Assembly: GCF_016019935.1 (NCBI RefSeq) | Contig: NZ_JAECMT010000003.1 | Span: 122 to 64,121 of the forward strand | Reading direction: 5' to 3' | Origin: Paenibacillus sp. GSMTC-2017 | GTDB taxonomy: Bacteria > Bacillota > Bacilli > Paenibacillales > Paenibacillaceae | Length of the DNA: 64,000 nucleotides | Part shown: piece by piece, positions 26,257 to 36,077 of the stretch | Numbering within the stretch: the first letter of the stretch is position 1 | Layout: every line of letters starts with the position of its first letter | Translations under genes and position numbers: made by a program | Notes under the pieces: model-generated | Databases searched by the model: none | Told to the model about the DNA's origin: nothing | What the model saw: the letters and a program-made list of their open reading frames with translations, nothing else

Positions 26257-29124
26257 GTGATTAACGTATTTAATTATGTGCGAAATAGTATAAAAAGAAG
26301 AATGATATCCATGATGATGGGGAGCTTGTTGCTCATCCTAATTGGCGCAATTATTATGCCGTGGAGCACCTTTCGGAATGTTCAGAAATACGATGAAGCT
26401 ACCCGTCATATGAGTGAAAGTCAAATGCATATTACGAGTATCGTTAATCATACGAATGAAATTATTTTGCGAGTGAGAGGTTACTTCGCCTATTTAGACA
26501 ACTATGAATATGAACAAATATTTGTAGCCAAAGAAGATTTGGACAAGTCATTAACAGCATTTAAAAGCACTGCTTTAACGCCGGATGAAAAAGAGCTGGT
26601 GATACGTATAGAAAATTACTTCGAAAACTATATCAATAATGTACTGCCAAAAGGAGCAGCGTTCGCAGAAAAAGGCGACTATGAATCGTTGCGAAAGCTG
26701 ATTACGCTAGGTGCCAATAATCCTACAAACGAAATCATTGTTTATTCGCAGAAATCAGAAGAAATGATTCGTGAACAGATAGCTTTAGAAAATGACGAGC
26801 TGTTTAAATCGCTTCTGCTGCAAGGCGTTTATTTTATGATATATAGCGTAATTGTTCTTGTATTATCTCTGTTGATTACTCGCAGACTCGCTAAAGATAT
26901 CGGAACTCCTTTAAGTGAGCTATCACATTATGCGCTTAATTATACGAGGGACGCTAGTATAGACGGAGTTATGCTAGAGCGTAGGGATGAAATTGGATTG
27001 TTATCAAGATCACTACATAACATGATTTATGAGATTAGGGAAAAGGAAGAGGAGCTGCTTGCACAGAACGAGGAACTTCAAGCTCAGCAGGAAGAACTTC
27101 AAGCACAACAAGATGAGTTGCAAGAAGCAGTTGGTAAGATGGAAGAAAATGAAGTGTATTTGAATAAACGAAATTTGTTAGCGCAGTCTTTGGCGAACAC
27201 TCTCGACAAGAGGGAATTGTTAAGTAGCATTATTCGAAGCGTCGTCGAAATCTCACGGACAGAAAAGGGAATACTGGTACTTATGAATGTGTCGAGGGAC
27301 TACGCTGCTCATGGTGTTTCTGAGGAGGAGGCACTGCAATTCCGCAATAGTCTTGGTGGTAGTGCTGTAATTCGCGCTATAGAAGCCAAAAAAATATATG
27401 TTCGTGAAAGAGCTGCAACTGATGGTGAGAGAGGTTACCTTACTAGCGAGCTAAGTGCGTATGATATTTTTATTCCGATTATGAAAGGGAACGGTGAAGC
27501 TACTGCATTCATGGTTCTAACACGTGTTGGCATGACGATCGGAGTTCGAGACAAACAAGAAATAACCGGTTTAGCTGGTCAAATCTCATTGTCACTTGAG
27601 AAACTTGAAATGTTTGAAGCTATTGAAGGTCAACGCCAAATGACCCAGGACATGCTGAATACGATCCAAGAAGGTGTTCAGTTAATGAATCTGGACGGAC
27701 AATCTCTTCAAATTAATGAGAAGTTATATGAACTTATGGGTCTTTCTTATGATGATTCAGAGCTAAAAGGAATGTCCTTGAAAACATATAAGGAGTTATT
27801 ACGTTCTAGAATCGAAGACGCTGAAACACTGTTCACATTTGTTGATCGTGCACTAAGTGGTGAAACGAATCAAGCTCAAAGCATGAGTTACGTACTTAAG
27901 GGAGAAACTTCAAGATATATTGGTATCTATTGGGAGCCAATTTACCGTAACAACATGCAGATCGGTATATTACTCGTTCATCGTGACATGACGAAGGAGC
28001 ATGAAGTAGATAGGATGAAGTCAGAGTTCGTAAGTACTGTCAGCCATGAACTAAGAACACCTCTTGCGAGCATCCTTGGTTTCTCAGAATTATTGATTCA
28101 TCGCGAATTAAAGCCAGAACGTCAGCGTAAATATATGGCTACTATTCATCAAGAAGCGCAACGATTAACGCAATTAGTTAATGATTTTCTTGATTTGCAA
28201 CGTATGGAAACAGGCATGCAATATTATGATTTCGGGCCGGTTGAAATTATGCCTCTTATAGATGAAGTGAAGGAATTACAGCAAGCCAGTACTTCGCAGC
28301 ATACGATCATTTGGAATTGTGCTCACGAGAGAGCAGTCGTACATGGAGATAGGGACAAGCTACTACAAGTGCTCGTGAACTTAGTAGGAAATGCGATTAA
28401 ATATTCGCCACAAGGCGGAGATATACGAATTTCAACAAAACAAGTAGGAGATAAGCTTTGTATTGATGTGTCGGATGATGGATTAGGTATTCCTGAGCAG
28501 GCGATACCGAATCTGTTTACCAAGTTTTATCGTGTTGATAATTCGGACCGACGTGAAATAGGAGGAACGGGTTTAGGTCTTGCCATCGTTAAAGAGATCG
28601 TGACAAGGCATCAAGGTGACGTAAACGTGAAGACGGAACTCGGGAAAGGAAGTGCGTTTTCTATTATTCTTCCCATCCATCAGGCATCTGAGGCAAGAAG
28701 TAATGGCATCTCTCATACAGACCAACTGCGACTCTCCTCTACAACTGAAGTTATGATCGTCGAAAATGATGTTAGCCTGTCCGTTATGCTTCATGATGAA
28801 CTAGTCGAAAAAGGTTATCACACCTCCTTATTTTCGGATGGTGATAGTGCGCTTCAAGCGATGAAGGTACGTCAGCCAAACGTTATCGTTTTGGATTTAA
28901 AGTTAGCACACGATATGAGTGGCTGGGAAGTTATTGAGCGAATGAAAGCATCCGATAAACTAAAAGACATTCACATTATTATTTCCAGTGCGTTTGAAGA
29001 GAAAGAAAGAGCAGCACAATTAGGTATTTCCCATTTTTTAATCAAGCCATATGTACCTTATAAATTAATTGAAGCGATTGAAGATATTATTTCAATCCAT
29101 AAGGAGAAGGCCGTTGATAAATGA
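26257..29124 (+). CDS. Hybrid sensor histidine kinase with receiver domain
   Basis: A 955-residue hybrid kinase. Order: membrane helix 16-37; extracellular four-helix sensor to about 185; second helix 188-208; HAMP; coiled coil rich in E-E-L-Q-A-Q repeats (about 265-300); GAF-like domain (310-455); PAS-like domain (460-580); HisKA with H597 in VSHELRTPL; HATPase (N box NLVGNAIKYS, G1 DDGLGIP, G2 GGTGLGLAIVKE); and a C-terminal receiver with D880 in VLDLKLAHD. A GTG start has AGGAGG upstream. Its 3' end overlaps the next gene, so the three genes form a phosphorelay operon. Confidence 0.9.
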   Translation: MINVFNYVRNSIKRRMISMMMGSLLLILIGAIIMPWSTFRNVQKYDEATRHMSESQMHITSIVNHTNEIILRVRGYFAYLDNYEYEQIFVAKEDLDKSLTAFKSTALTPDEKELVIRIENYFENYINNVLPKGAAFAEKGDYESLRKLITLGANNPTNEIIVYSQKSEEMIREQIALENDELFKSLLLQGVYFMIYSVIVLVLSLLITRRLAKDIGTPLSELSHYALNYTRDASIDGVMLERRDEIGLLSRSLHNMIYEIREKEEELLAQNEELQAQQEELQAQQDELQEAVGKMEENEVYLNKRNLLAQSLANTLDKRELLSSIIRSVVEISRTEKGILVLMNVSRDYAAHGVSEEEALQFRNSLGGSAVIRAIEAKKIYVRERAATDGERGYLTSELSAYDIFIPIMKGNGEATAFMVLTRVGMTIGVRDKQEITGLAGQISLSLEKLEMFEAIEGQRQMTQDMLNTIQEGVQLMNLDGQSLQINEKLYELMGLSYDDSELKGMSLKTYKELLRSRIEDAETLFTFVDRALSGETNQAQSMSYVLKGETSRYIGIYWEPIYRNNMQIGILLVHRDMTKEHEVDRMKSEFVSTVSHELRTPLASILGFSELLIHRELKPERQRKYMATIHQEAQRLTQLVNDFLDLQRMETGMQYYDFGPVEIMPLIDEVKELQQASTSQHTIIWNCAHERAVVHGDRDKLLQVLVNLVGNAIKYSPQGGDIRISTKQVGDKLCIDVSDDGLGIPEQAIPNLFTKFYRVDNSDRREIGGTGLGLAIVKEIVTRHQGDVNVKTELGKGSAFSIILPIHQASEARSNGISHTDQLRLSSTTEVMIVENDVSLSVMLHDELVEKGYHTSLFSDGDSALQAMKVRQPNVIVLDLKLAHDMSGWEVIERMKASDKLKDIHIIISSAFEEKERAAQLGISHFLIKPYVPYKLIEAIEDIISIHKEKAVDK

Positions 29125-30751
29125 TAAATATAAAGGACTAGTAGCAGAGCGGATGAAGAGTTCATTCGATGAGTGGGCGAGTAGACCTTTTGTAGAGGAA
29201 CAAGAAATATATCGTTTTCTCCACAATCTTAAAGGTACAGCAGGGACGATTGGTTTGTTCGAAATTGAGCAGGAAGCGGATCATAAGCTACTCTTGTTTT
29301 CTGATGCGAGTACACGTCCGTTTACGTTTTCTGAATGGTCTGAGCTGTTAAAGTCTCTGCTCGTTTATATACCTGTACAACTAATGGAAACTACTCCTCT
29401 TCAGAGTAACGATGAAACGTATGAGTCGGCTGTTTTAAATGAAACATTTGGAAAACGAATATTAATTATCGATGATGATGTTGATTTAGCGGCTTACTTG
29501 AAGGCGATATTGGAGGAGCGGGGTTATCCAGTCCATATTGCATTAACAGCAGAACGTGGATTAAAGCTCTTTTATGATTGGAAACCAGATATGATATTGC
29601 TTGATATTCTGCTTCCGGATAAAAATGGGTTAGTTGTACTTAAACAAATTGTAGAGAAGTCCCATCAAGAACATTCACCAATTATCGTAATGAGTACAAA
29701 GGATACGATAGAGCAACGTATACATGTTTATCGTATCGGAGCAATGGACTTTTTCGCTAAACCGATCGATCAAGATCTCTTTTTAGCACTTATTGAAAAT
29801 CGGTTCAAAATCAAACAACAATGGGAACGTTCTATTATTGTTGACGAGTTAACAGGGGCTTATAATCGTAAACATTTTAACCGCATGATAAAAGAACTTA
29901 TCGCCTCCTTTGGACGGACGGGTCAACAGTTCACTGTTATTATTATGGACTTAGACCATTTTAAAGGGGTTAATGATACGTATGGTCATGTTATGGGGGA
30001 TGAAGTTCTACGCGTATTTGCACAAACTGTACTTTCTACGAAACGAGAAGGCGATATTTTTTGTCGCTACGGCGGAGAGGAATTTGCACTACTCCTACCT
30101 AATACGGGTAAAGAACAAGTTTCTGATTTTGTTCAAAGAATCAGATATCATTTCTCTACACATACGTTCACAACAGGGGATCAAAGGTTTCAGGTTACTT
30201 TCACAGCAGGTGTAACGGAAAGTCATAGTAACAATGCACATGCAGAGAAGTTAGTTGAAGAAGCCGATCAAGCGCTCTATTGGGGCAAAGAGTCAGGTAG
30301 AAATAAGACAGTTCTTTATACACCGGGTATGAATAGCGAAGGAAAAGAACAAAAGCTGAATATCATTATAGTAGATGATGATCCTCTAATTCGTGAAATC
30401 GTTGTTTCACATTTGAAGCAATGGATGCCAAATCGTAATTTGCAAGTATTGGTGAGCAGCTATGAGGATGGTATTCAATTTTTGGAATCAGATTGGTATA
30501 GTGAGCAGCATAAATACGTGATATTACTTGATGGCGCTATGCCCACAATGGATGGTGTAGACGTACTGACGAAGGTACGAAATGAGTATCCAGAGCGGAA
30601 CATTGTTGTTGCGATGTTAACAGCTAGAACGAATCAGACGGATATTATTTATGCATTGCAGCATGGTGCCGATGATTATATTATAAAACCTTTTCAAATG
30701 ACGGAGTTATTATCAAGAGTGGAACGTTTAGTGCAGAAGCTATTTAAATAA
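29114..30751 (+). CDS. Hpt-REC-GGDEF-REC protein (diguanylate cyclase)
   Basis: A 545-residue signalling protein. An N-terminal Hpt domain has H37 in FLHNLKGTAG. A first receiver has D164 in LLDILLPD. The GGDEF domain has G320-G-E-E-F, an active-type motif, in RYGGEEFALLLP. A second receiver has D473 in LLDGAMPTMDG. The TTG at 29114 is chosen because AAGGAG stands 7 bases before it; it overlaps the kinase gene by 11 bp. The protein can take phosphate from the hybrid kinase and make cyclic di-GMP under its control, linking the relay to motility or biofilm choices. Confidence 0.87.
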   Translation: MINDKYKGLVAERMKSSFDEWASRPFVEEQEIYRFLHNLKGTAGTIGLFEIEQEADHKLLLFSDASTRPFTFSEWSELLKSLLVYIPVQLMETTPLQSNDETYESAVLNETFGKRILIIDDDVDLAAYLKAILEERGYPVHIALTAERGLKLFYDWKPDMILLDILLPDKNGLVVLKQIVEKSHQEHSPIIVMSTKDTIEQRIHVYRIGAMDFFAKPIDQDLFLALIENRFKIKQQWERSIIVDELTGAYNRKHFNRMIKELIASFGRTGQQFTVIIMDLDHFKGVNDTYGHVMGDEVLRVFAQTVLSTKREGDIFCRYGGEEFALLLPNTGKEQVSDFVQRIRYHFSTHTFTTGDQRFQVTFTAGVTESHSNNAHAEKLVEEADQALYWGKESGRNKTVLYTPGMNSEGKEQKLNIIIVDDDPLIREIVVSHLKQWMPNRNLQVLVSSYEDGIQFLESDWYSEQHKYVILLDGAMPTMDGVDVLTKVRNEYPERNIVVAMLTARTNQTDIIYALQHGADDYIIKPFQMTELLSRVERLVQKLFK

Positions 30752-30775
30752 CGAAACGATAGTAATGGAGGATGT

Positions 30776-31150
30776 ATGAAAAAAGTACTAATTGTTGATG
30801 ACGACGAAATTCTTCGTATGCTTATTGCAGATACACTAGAAGATTTGGATGTGCAAATAGATACAGCGGAAGATGGCCGGATCGCTTTGGAGAAGTTAAG
30901 TACAACGAGTTATGACTTGATGTTGCTTGATTATATGATGCCAGAGCTTTCAGGTGTGGAAGTGATGATGCAATTGCCGAGCGAGCTCAAGGCTCGAATG
31001 CCAATCGTAATGTTAACGGCCAAAGCGCAAGAAGCAGATCGGAAAGGTGCGATGGAAGCGGGAGCACATAGTTTTATTCCTAAGCCGTTTAGTCCTATGC
31101 AGCTTTTGCAGGTAGTGGAGCAACTATTGGAGAATGAGTTTGTAAGATAG
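30776..31150 (+). CDS. Single-domain response regulator
   Basis: A 124-residue receiver-only protein. The acidic pair (IVDDDE), phospho-acceptor D52 in LLDYMMPE, Thr in MLTAKA and Lys in PKPF are all present. There is no output domain. It is the third gene of the phosphorelay operon, 24 bp after the diguanylate cyclase gene with its own GGAGG site, and probably shuttles phosphate or acts as a phosphate sink. Confidence 0.92.
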   Translation: MKKVLIVDDDEILRMLIADTLEDLDVQIDTAEDGRIALEKLSTTSYDLMLLDYMMPELSGVEVMMQLPSELKARMPIVMLTAKAQEADRKGAMEAGAHSFIPKPFSPMQLLQVVEQLLENEFVR

Positions 31151-31182
31151 ACATGTAGTATTCATAACAATGTGTATATGAT

Positions 31183-31214
31183 AAAAAAAGCAGCCTAGTT
31201 GGCTGCTTTTTTAT
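31183..31214. terminator. Bidirectional terminator
   Basis: Stem AGCAGCC / GGCTGCT flanked by an A run on the left and a T run on the right, so it can stop transcription both from the phosphorelay operon and from the converging gene at 31233. Confidence 0.9.
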
Positions 31215-31232
31215 TTAGCGAATAGGATGCTA

Positions 31233-31790
31233 CTACAAAGGAAAAGTATCCGTTCTTATAATAAATGCGAATTCTTGAACTTTGTCTTCCAAGTAGGCTA
31301 AAAGACGGAAACCTCTACTCACTGCGCCGGGTTCTTTAGTCGGAAATTGAGAGCTTAGGTAAGAAAATTCATTTGGTTCAAGTAGAAATGAGCCTCTGCC
31401 TTGGCTGAAGTTAATTCTGATTTTAGCTGCGTGTTTGCTAGTGTATTTAGGAGTACCGTCGTTTAGTAATATATAATCTTCTAATTCATAAGCGATGAGA
31501 TTACTATCTCTAAAAGCTCACTGTATCGTTTCTCCAAGCTTAATATAAGGAGTTTTTTCCGATGAATCATTAATTATAGACTGAAAGATAGATGTATCCA
31601 TAGCATTAATTTCAGTAATCATGTTGGATTTCACAGTAAGTGGGCTACTCTGACTTTTAGTTGTAATTGTAAACTCATGTGAGGGCGAATGATCAGTTGA
31701 GGCAACTTCGATCTCCGTCTTCTTTTTTACATTAGCAGAAAGTCCGAAAAGAATAAGTAGGGCTAGACAGAGTAATAATAGCTTCCTCAT
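31233..31790 (-). pseudogene. Small exported protein gene interrupted by an in-frame TGA
   Basis: The first 90 codons (31790 back to 31518) encode a signal-peptide-like leader (MRKLLLLCLALLILFGLSA) and a Ser/Thr-rich stretch. After the TGA at 31518-31520 the same frame stays open for another 94 codons, to a TAG at 31233. The second half reads like normal protein (AYELEDYILLNDGTPKYTSK, then FLLEPNEFSYL). The simplest reading is one gene of about 185 codons broken by a nonsense change, or a sequence error. Programmed readthrough is less likely, as UGA is followed by GCU. Family not recognised. Confidence 0.6.
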
Positions 31791-31890
31791 AGGCAGATAT
31801 CCTTTCTTTATCTAATAGATACCTCTATTTATTTTATAAATTATTCCATGATGAGGTATTATAGTCAAACTCATAAACGTTATAGACAAA

Positions 31891-31931
31891 TAAAACCCCC
31901 ACCCTACTTTGTTTAAGTAGAGTGGGGGTTG
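31891..31931 (-). terminator. Terminator of the chitin-binding protein gene
   Basis: A long stem (AACCCCCACTCTACTT / AAGTAGGGTGGGGGTT on the minus strand) with loop AAACA is followed by TTTATTTG. It lies about 20 bp after the stop at 31950. Confidence 0.85.
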
Positions 31932-31949
31932 TGAGTTATATACAAACAA

Positions 31950-32726
31950 TTATTTCAATACTGTCTTGCTCCAAAGGCTCTTCGTGTATGGACCAGGAGA
32001 CCAGTTAGGTGCATATGCAGTGTGTGAAGTTACACATTTATAAAATGTTCCAGCGTGGAAAACGATTTGGCCTGATTTGTACACGCCGTTAAGTTTCCAA
32101 GATTCAATAACTTCTAGGCTAACTTGTACGGAAGTGGAGAAATTATAACCTTCGATAGCAGCAGAGCTCCAAAGTGCTGGTGTTTGATCAGGTGTCCAGT
32201 TAGATACATGTACTTGATGTGCTTGAATCGCACGGTAGTATTTACCTTTATGTTCTACAACATCATTAACCTTGTAAGAAGCACCTAAAACCCATTTGCT
32301 CGCTGCGGTTTCTGGTCGCAATGTGATGTTTCTAAACGAAGCTGTTTTTGCGCCATTTAGAGCACTCTCAATTTTCAGGTTCAACGTTTCGCCAGAAACT
32401 AGATCAGTTTTTGTTGTACCTTTAAGTTTGTAGCGGTTGCCCGTTTGCTCAGTAACAACTGCACCTGCAACAGATTTGATCTGACCAGCGAAGTCAAACT
32501 CAAGTACCCAAGATTTAATCGTGCTTCCAGCAGTACCATAGTTGTTTTTAATTTGTAAATCAATTTGTGCAGTCTCATACTTTGTGCCGATGCCCCAAGC
32601 TTTACCTTTAGCAGATACTTGTAGTTTATCTACGGATTGTGCGCTTGCTGCGGGAACAATTAGTGCTGTTAATAGAAGAGCTGAAGTAAGAAGAGACGTC
32701 GTTGATTTGAATAGTTTACCGAACAT
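31950..32726 (-). CDS. Secreted carbohydrate-binding protein with two ChtBD3 modules
   Basis: A 258-residue secreted protein. A signal peptide ends near PAASAQS. Residues about 35-140 form a beta-rich domain (LQIKNNYGTAGSTIKSWVLE) like CBM2-type cellulose/chitin-binding domains. Two type-3 chitin-binding modules follow: YKVNDVVEHKGKYYRAIQAH with NWTPDQTPALW, and YKSGQIVFHAGTFYKCVTSH with NWSPGPYTKSLW. There is no catalytic domain. It may bind chitin or cell-wall polymers and help hydrolases, or act in adhesion. AGGAGG precedes the ATG, and the gene has its own terminator. Confidence 0.85.
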   Translation of the reverse strand: MFGKLFKSTTSLLTSALLLTALIVPAASAQSVDKLQVSAKGKAWGIGTKYETAQIDLQIKNNYGTAGSTIKSWVLEFDFAGQIKSVAGAVVTEQTGNRYKLKGTTKTDLVSGETLNLKIESALNGAKTASFRNITLRPETAASKWVLGASYKVNDVVEHKGKYYRAIQAHQVHVSNWTPDQTPALWSSAAIEGYNFSTSVQVSLEVIESWKLNGVYKSGQIVFHAGTFYKCVTSHTAYAPNWSPGPYTKSLWSKTVLK

Positions 32727-33072
32727 GATTGTTTCCTCCTAAAATGGTTGAGATTTCAGGTGGGTTGCACTACTGACTCCATATAGCTTAAGTGCCCACA
32801 TAGTAGCTATACTTCTTCGTCCCCTAAATATGGTAATAACGTACTAGTTGATTATATGTCCCCTATGTAGATTCTGTCAATTAAAAGCGGGACTATTTAA
32901 CTATATATTTTAATGAAAGTATAGATCTAAAGTCATTTACTTGGACGATAAAGATAGGTATGTCCTGTTTATTTTATAAAGGAAATATATAGGTACCAAA
33001 AAAGGATGGTACTAGACGGTGATCTGTATTGCATTCATGATGTAGGAAACTATTCCTATTGTGAGGTGTGCA
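32727..33072. other. Intergenic region between divergent genes
   Basis: About 346 bp hold the promoters of the chitin-binding protein gene and of the ketoacyl synthase fusion. I see no further gene, clear operator or riboswitch. Confidence 0.5.
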
Positions 33073-34953
33073 ATGAATCCTGTATATATAACGAGCATGG
33101 GGACATTTTTGCCGGGATCACCGATTGGTAATGATGAAGTCGAGGACTACTTAGGTAAAGTCGGAGGGAAGGGTTCAAAGTCGAAACGACGTATCCTTGA
33201 GCAAAATAAAATACTTTATCGACATTACGCTATCGATAAGGAGCAAAATAGTCTCTATTCAAACGCGGAGATGGCTTCACTTGCTATTCATAATGCTATT
33301 GAACGCAACACTTCCGATTATGAAAATAAAATAGATTTTTTGGCTGCAGCGACAACACAAGGAGATCTGCTTGTGCCGGGATTTGCTAGTATGGTTCATG
33401 CAGAGACGAAGTTGCCTGTTATGGAAATTGCTACACATCATGGTGTATGTGCTAGCGGAATCCATGCTCTCAAAAATGCCTATTTGCACATACAGTCAGG
33501 TGAACATCAAACGGCGATTTCATGTGCTAGTGAGTTTTCAAGTCGTGCGTTTAAACATACTCGCTTTGAAGCCCAAGAAGCATATAGGGATCATGCAGTG
33601 CCATTCGATACTGACTTTCTTCGCTTTATGCTTTCGGATGGAGCAGGGGCAGCCCTTTTAAGAAACAAGCCTGCTACAAGAGGTCTTTCGCTTCGTATTG
33701 AATGGATCGATAACAAATCATACGCCAATCAGTATGATACATGCATGTATGCCGGATTCGATAAAGAGAGTGCGCAGCATACATCGTGGCTTGACTATCG
33801 TTCCGTACATGAGGCGGCAGATCAAGGCTCGATGAATTTGAAACAAGATATTCGATTAGTAAATGAAATGCCGAAGCTCGGAGTTAATCGTTTTTTTGAA
33901 CTGGTGGAGGAAGAAAAAGTGAATCCGTCTGCTATTGATTGGATGGTTTGCCATTACTCCTCTCACTTTTTCCGAGAAGAAATTTTCCGGCTACTGAAGC
34001 TTGGCGGATTAACGATACCAGAAGAAAAATGGTTTACGAATTTGTACACGAAAGGTAATACGGGTTCGGCGTCTATTTACATTATGTTAGAAGAACTATT
34101 GTATTCGGGCCAGCTTAAACCAGGTGAGACAGTGCTTTGTATGGTACCTGAAAGTGGACGATTCCAAACGTCCTATATGCTGTTAACTGTTGTAGGTAAT
34201 ACTTCCACATCCGAAAATACTGGGGACGAATCAGCTTCATTTGAAGAACGTGAGCATGCTGCACCGCACCTCGATTACGACACGGATAATCGTGTTCAGG
34301 AAGCATTGGTTCGGCAGCTGGTACAAGTTTGGATCGATTTTGAACAGAAGCTTGCTCATGTTCCGATTATTCGTAAATTATATCGTGACACCTTCACGTT
34401 AGAAGATTATAAGAAGCTAATGGAAAATATTCGTCAGCAAGTGATTGACGGTTCACAATGGATTGCTCGTGCAGCATCCTATATTGCTATAGAACATATC
34501 GATCTGCGATCAACGTTTATTGCTCATGCACGAGATGAACATCGTGATTTTCAAATACTGGAAAAAAATTATGTAGCCGTTGGCGGGGATATTGCAATGA
34601 TTCAATCCGGCGATAAAAATATCGGAAGCGAAGCTTTATCCGCATATTTGTTCCAACGTGCTAGTCGTGATAATCCTTATGATCTTATCGGAGCGATGTG
34701 GATTATTGAAGGGCTTGGCTGTAGAATGGCTCGTTATTGGGGAGAAATGATCCGAGATCAACTTTCGCTAACAGATGAACAAGTTTCGTTTCTACTCTAC
34801 CATAGTGATTCAGATGAAAAACATTTTGAAAGATTGGAAACAGTCGTCCAGCATCCAATGCTTACAGCAGACATAGCGGCACGGATCGTCAAGACAGCTA
34901 AAACGACGGCGCGTTTATATCTACTGCAGTTAGAGGAGCTGGATAACGCATGA
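33073..34953 (+). CDS. Ketoacyl synthase III fused to a heme-oxygenase-like diiron oxidase domain
   Basis: A 626-residue fusion. Residues 1-375 follow the FabH/KAS III fold: C126 in HHGVCASG, H294 (or H298) in VCHYSSH, and N329 in KGNTGSAS form the expected Cys-His-Asn triad. Residues 400-626 resemble the heme-oxygenase-like oxidase/TenA-PqqC group, with candidate metal ligands in EHIDLRSTF, DEH490, E546 and D581-x-x-H584. ATG at 33073 has GAGG 6 bases upstream. It would condense an acyl group, then oxidise or cleave it, perhaps as in UndA-like enzymes; this is inference. The stop overlaps the next gene by 4 bp. Confidence 0.75.
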   Translation: MNPVYITSMGTFLPGSPIGNDEVEDYLGKVGGKGSKSKRRILEQNKILYRHYAIDKEQNSLYSNAEMASLAIHNAIERNTSDYENKIDFLAAATTQGDLLVPGFASMVHAETKLPVMEIATHHGVCASGIHALKNAYLHIQSGEHQTAISCASEFSSRAFKHTRFEAQEAYRDHAVPFDTDFLRFMLSDGAGAALLRNKPATRGLSLRIEWIDNKSYANQYDTCMYAGFDKESAQHTSWLDYRSVHEAADQGSMNLKQDIRLVNEMPKLGVNRFFELVEEEKVNPSAIDWMVCHYSSHFFREEIFRLLKLGGLTIPEEKWFTNLYTKGNTGSASIYIMLEELLYSGQLKPGETVLCMVPESGRFQTSYMLLTVVGNTSTSENTGDESASFEEREHAAPHLDYDTDNRVQEALVRQLVQVWIDFEQKLAHVPIIRKLYRDTFTLEDYKKLMENIRQQVIDGSQWIARAASYIAIEHIDLRSTFIAHARDEHRDFQILEKNYVAVGGDIAMIQSGDKNIGSEALSAYLFQRASRDNPYDLIGAMWIIEGLGCRMARYWGEMIRDQLSLTDEQVSFLLYHSDSDEKHFERLETVVQHPMLTADIAARIVKTAKTTARLYLLQLEELDNA

Positions 34954-35846
34954 GTGAAGCTGATTTTTTTCTTCGCATGCAGCATGACAAAAACGACCCA
35001 AACCCGTTTTTAGCTATTTTCCTAGATCAAAGTATACCATTTGATGAGGAGGCTAAAGCTGTTTATTTAAAGGATTGTTCTAGCAAAACGAGGCAATTTC
35101 TATTGCCGTTGCTTAGACCGTTTGCACGATTATTAATTATTTTATTGCAATTGTACAAAAGTATAGTGCCGAACGCCTTCACTTCTTCCAAGGTGCTTCA
35201 CCGCGTACTTTATTGGGGGATGAAAACATTCGTAAGCCCGAGTGCCAATTATATGATATTGAGACATTTCTATCTTGGTTCCGAAGTCCTTCAATTTATT
35301 AGGGACAACGTAGCAGGCGTAAATATTACGATGAACCCACTAAAGCCTACTGATCTGAAACCAGTGAAGGATGACTTATTTCTTATCCATGATCTAAATT
35401 TGTACAATTTTATTATTAATCTTAATCGCGAGCTGCGCGAAAAAAATCTTGAAGTCACGAAGCAAACGACACTTAACTTCGATGCTATTACAACAACTAG
35501 AATTCCAATTGAGCCAATGCCGAACCGTTGGACAAATTTTCTTGATTTGACGACAGCGATTGAATGTTTTACGCCCGTTTACCAGATGTTCCTCACTGAC
35601 AATGACTTTTGGAGAGCAACAAATTCTTTGCAGCTTGACGAGACGGTAGGTATATTAGCATCCAAAATTATTGGAAGCAACGAACGGTTAGCTTTAATCA
35701 ACAATAAACATCCGATGGTTCCTCTTACAACGCTTAAAGCGGGCTTTCGACTTGTTCTCCATGGACTAGCTACAGAGCAATTACATGCTTTGTTAATTGA
35801 GCTAAAGGGCAAAGCGATGGTCGATGCCAATTCTATTAATAAGTAG
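34950..35846 (+). CDS. Unknown protein paired with the KAS III-oxidase fusion
   Basis: A 298-residue protein I do not recognise. A hydrophobic segment at about 50-72 (FLLPLLRPFARLLIILLQLY) could lie in or on the membrane. The rest is mixed, with an acidic-histidine segment (LFLIHDLNLYNFIINLNREL) and no known catalytic motif. Its ATG overlaps the fusion gene's stop by 4 bp, so the two are co-translated and likely work together, possibly as a carrier or membrane partner for a lipid-like product. A terminator follows at 35878. Confidence 0.75.
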   Translation: MSEADFFLRMQHDKNDPNPFLAIFLDQSIPFDEEAKAVYLKDCSSKTRQFLLPLLRPFARLLIILLQLYKSIVPNAFTSSKVLHRVLYWGMKTFVSPSANYMILRHFYLGSEVLQFIRDNVAGVNITMNPLKPTDLKPVKDDLFLIHDLNLYNFIINLNRELREKNLEVTKQTTLNFDAITTTRIPIEPMPNRWTNFLDLTTAIECFTPVYQMFLTDNDFWRATNSLQLDETVGILASKIIGSNERLALINNKHPMVPLTTLKAGFRLVLHGLATEQLHALLIELKGKAMVDANSINK

Positions 35847-35877
35847 GCTTGTGTAATAACTTCAAATCATATGAAAA

Positions 35878-35923
35878 GAACCTTCTAACCACAAACAAAT
35901 GTGTGGGCAGAAGGTCTTTTTTT
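35878..35923 (+). terminator. Terminator after the KAS III-oxidase operon
   Basis: Stem ACCTTCT / AGAAGGT with an inner CCACA / TGTGG pairing, then a run of T residues. Confidence 0.85.
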
Positions 35924-36077
35924 TGATTACACATAGCTAACTAATGAACGATTAATACCATAATTTATTAACTGTGTTAAGTGTTCGTTCAGTACATTCT
36001 ATTAAACTGAAGATGGAAATCTATAACAAGGTGTTTAGCGATTATCTTTCAATATAATGACAGAGAGGAATGACGAG

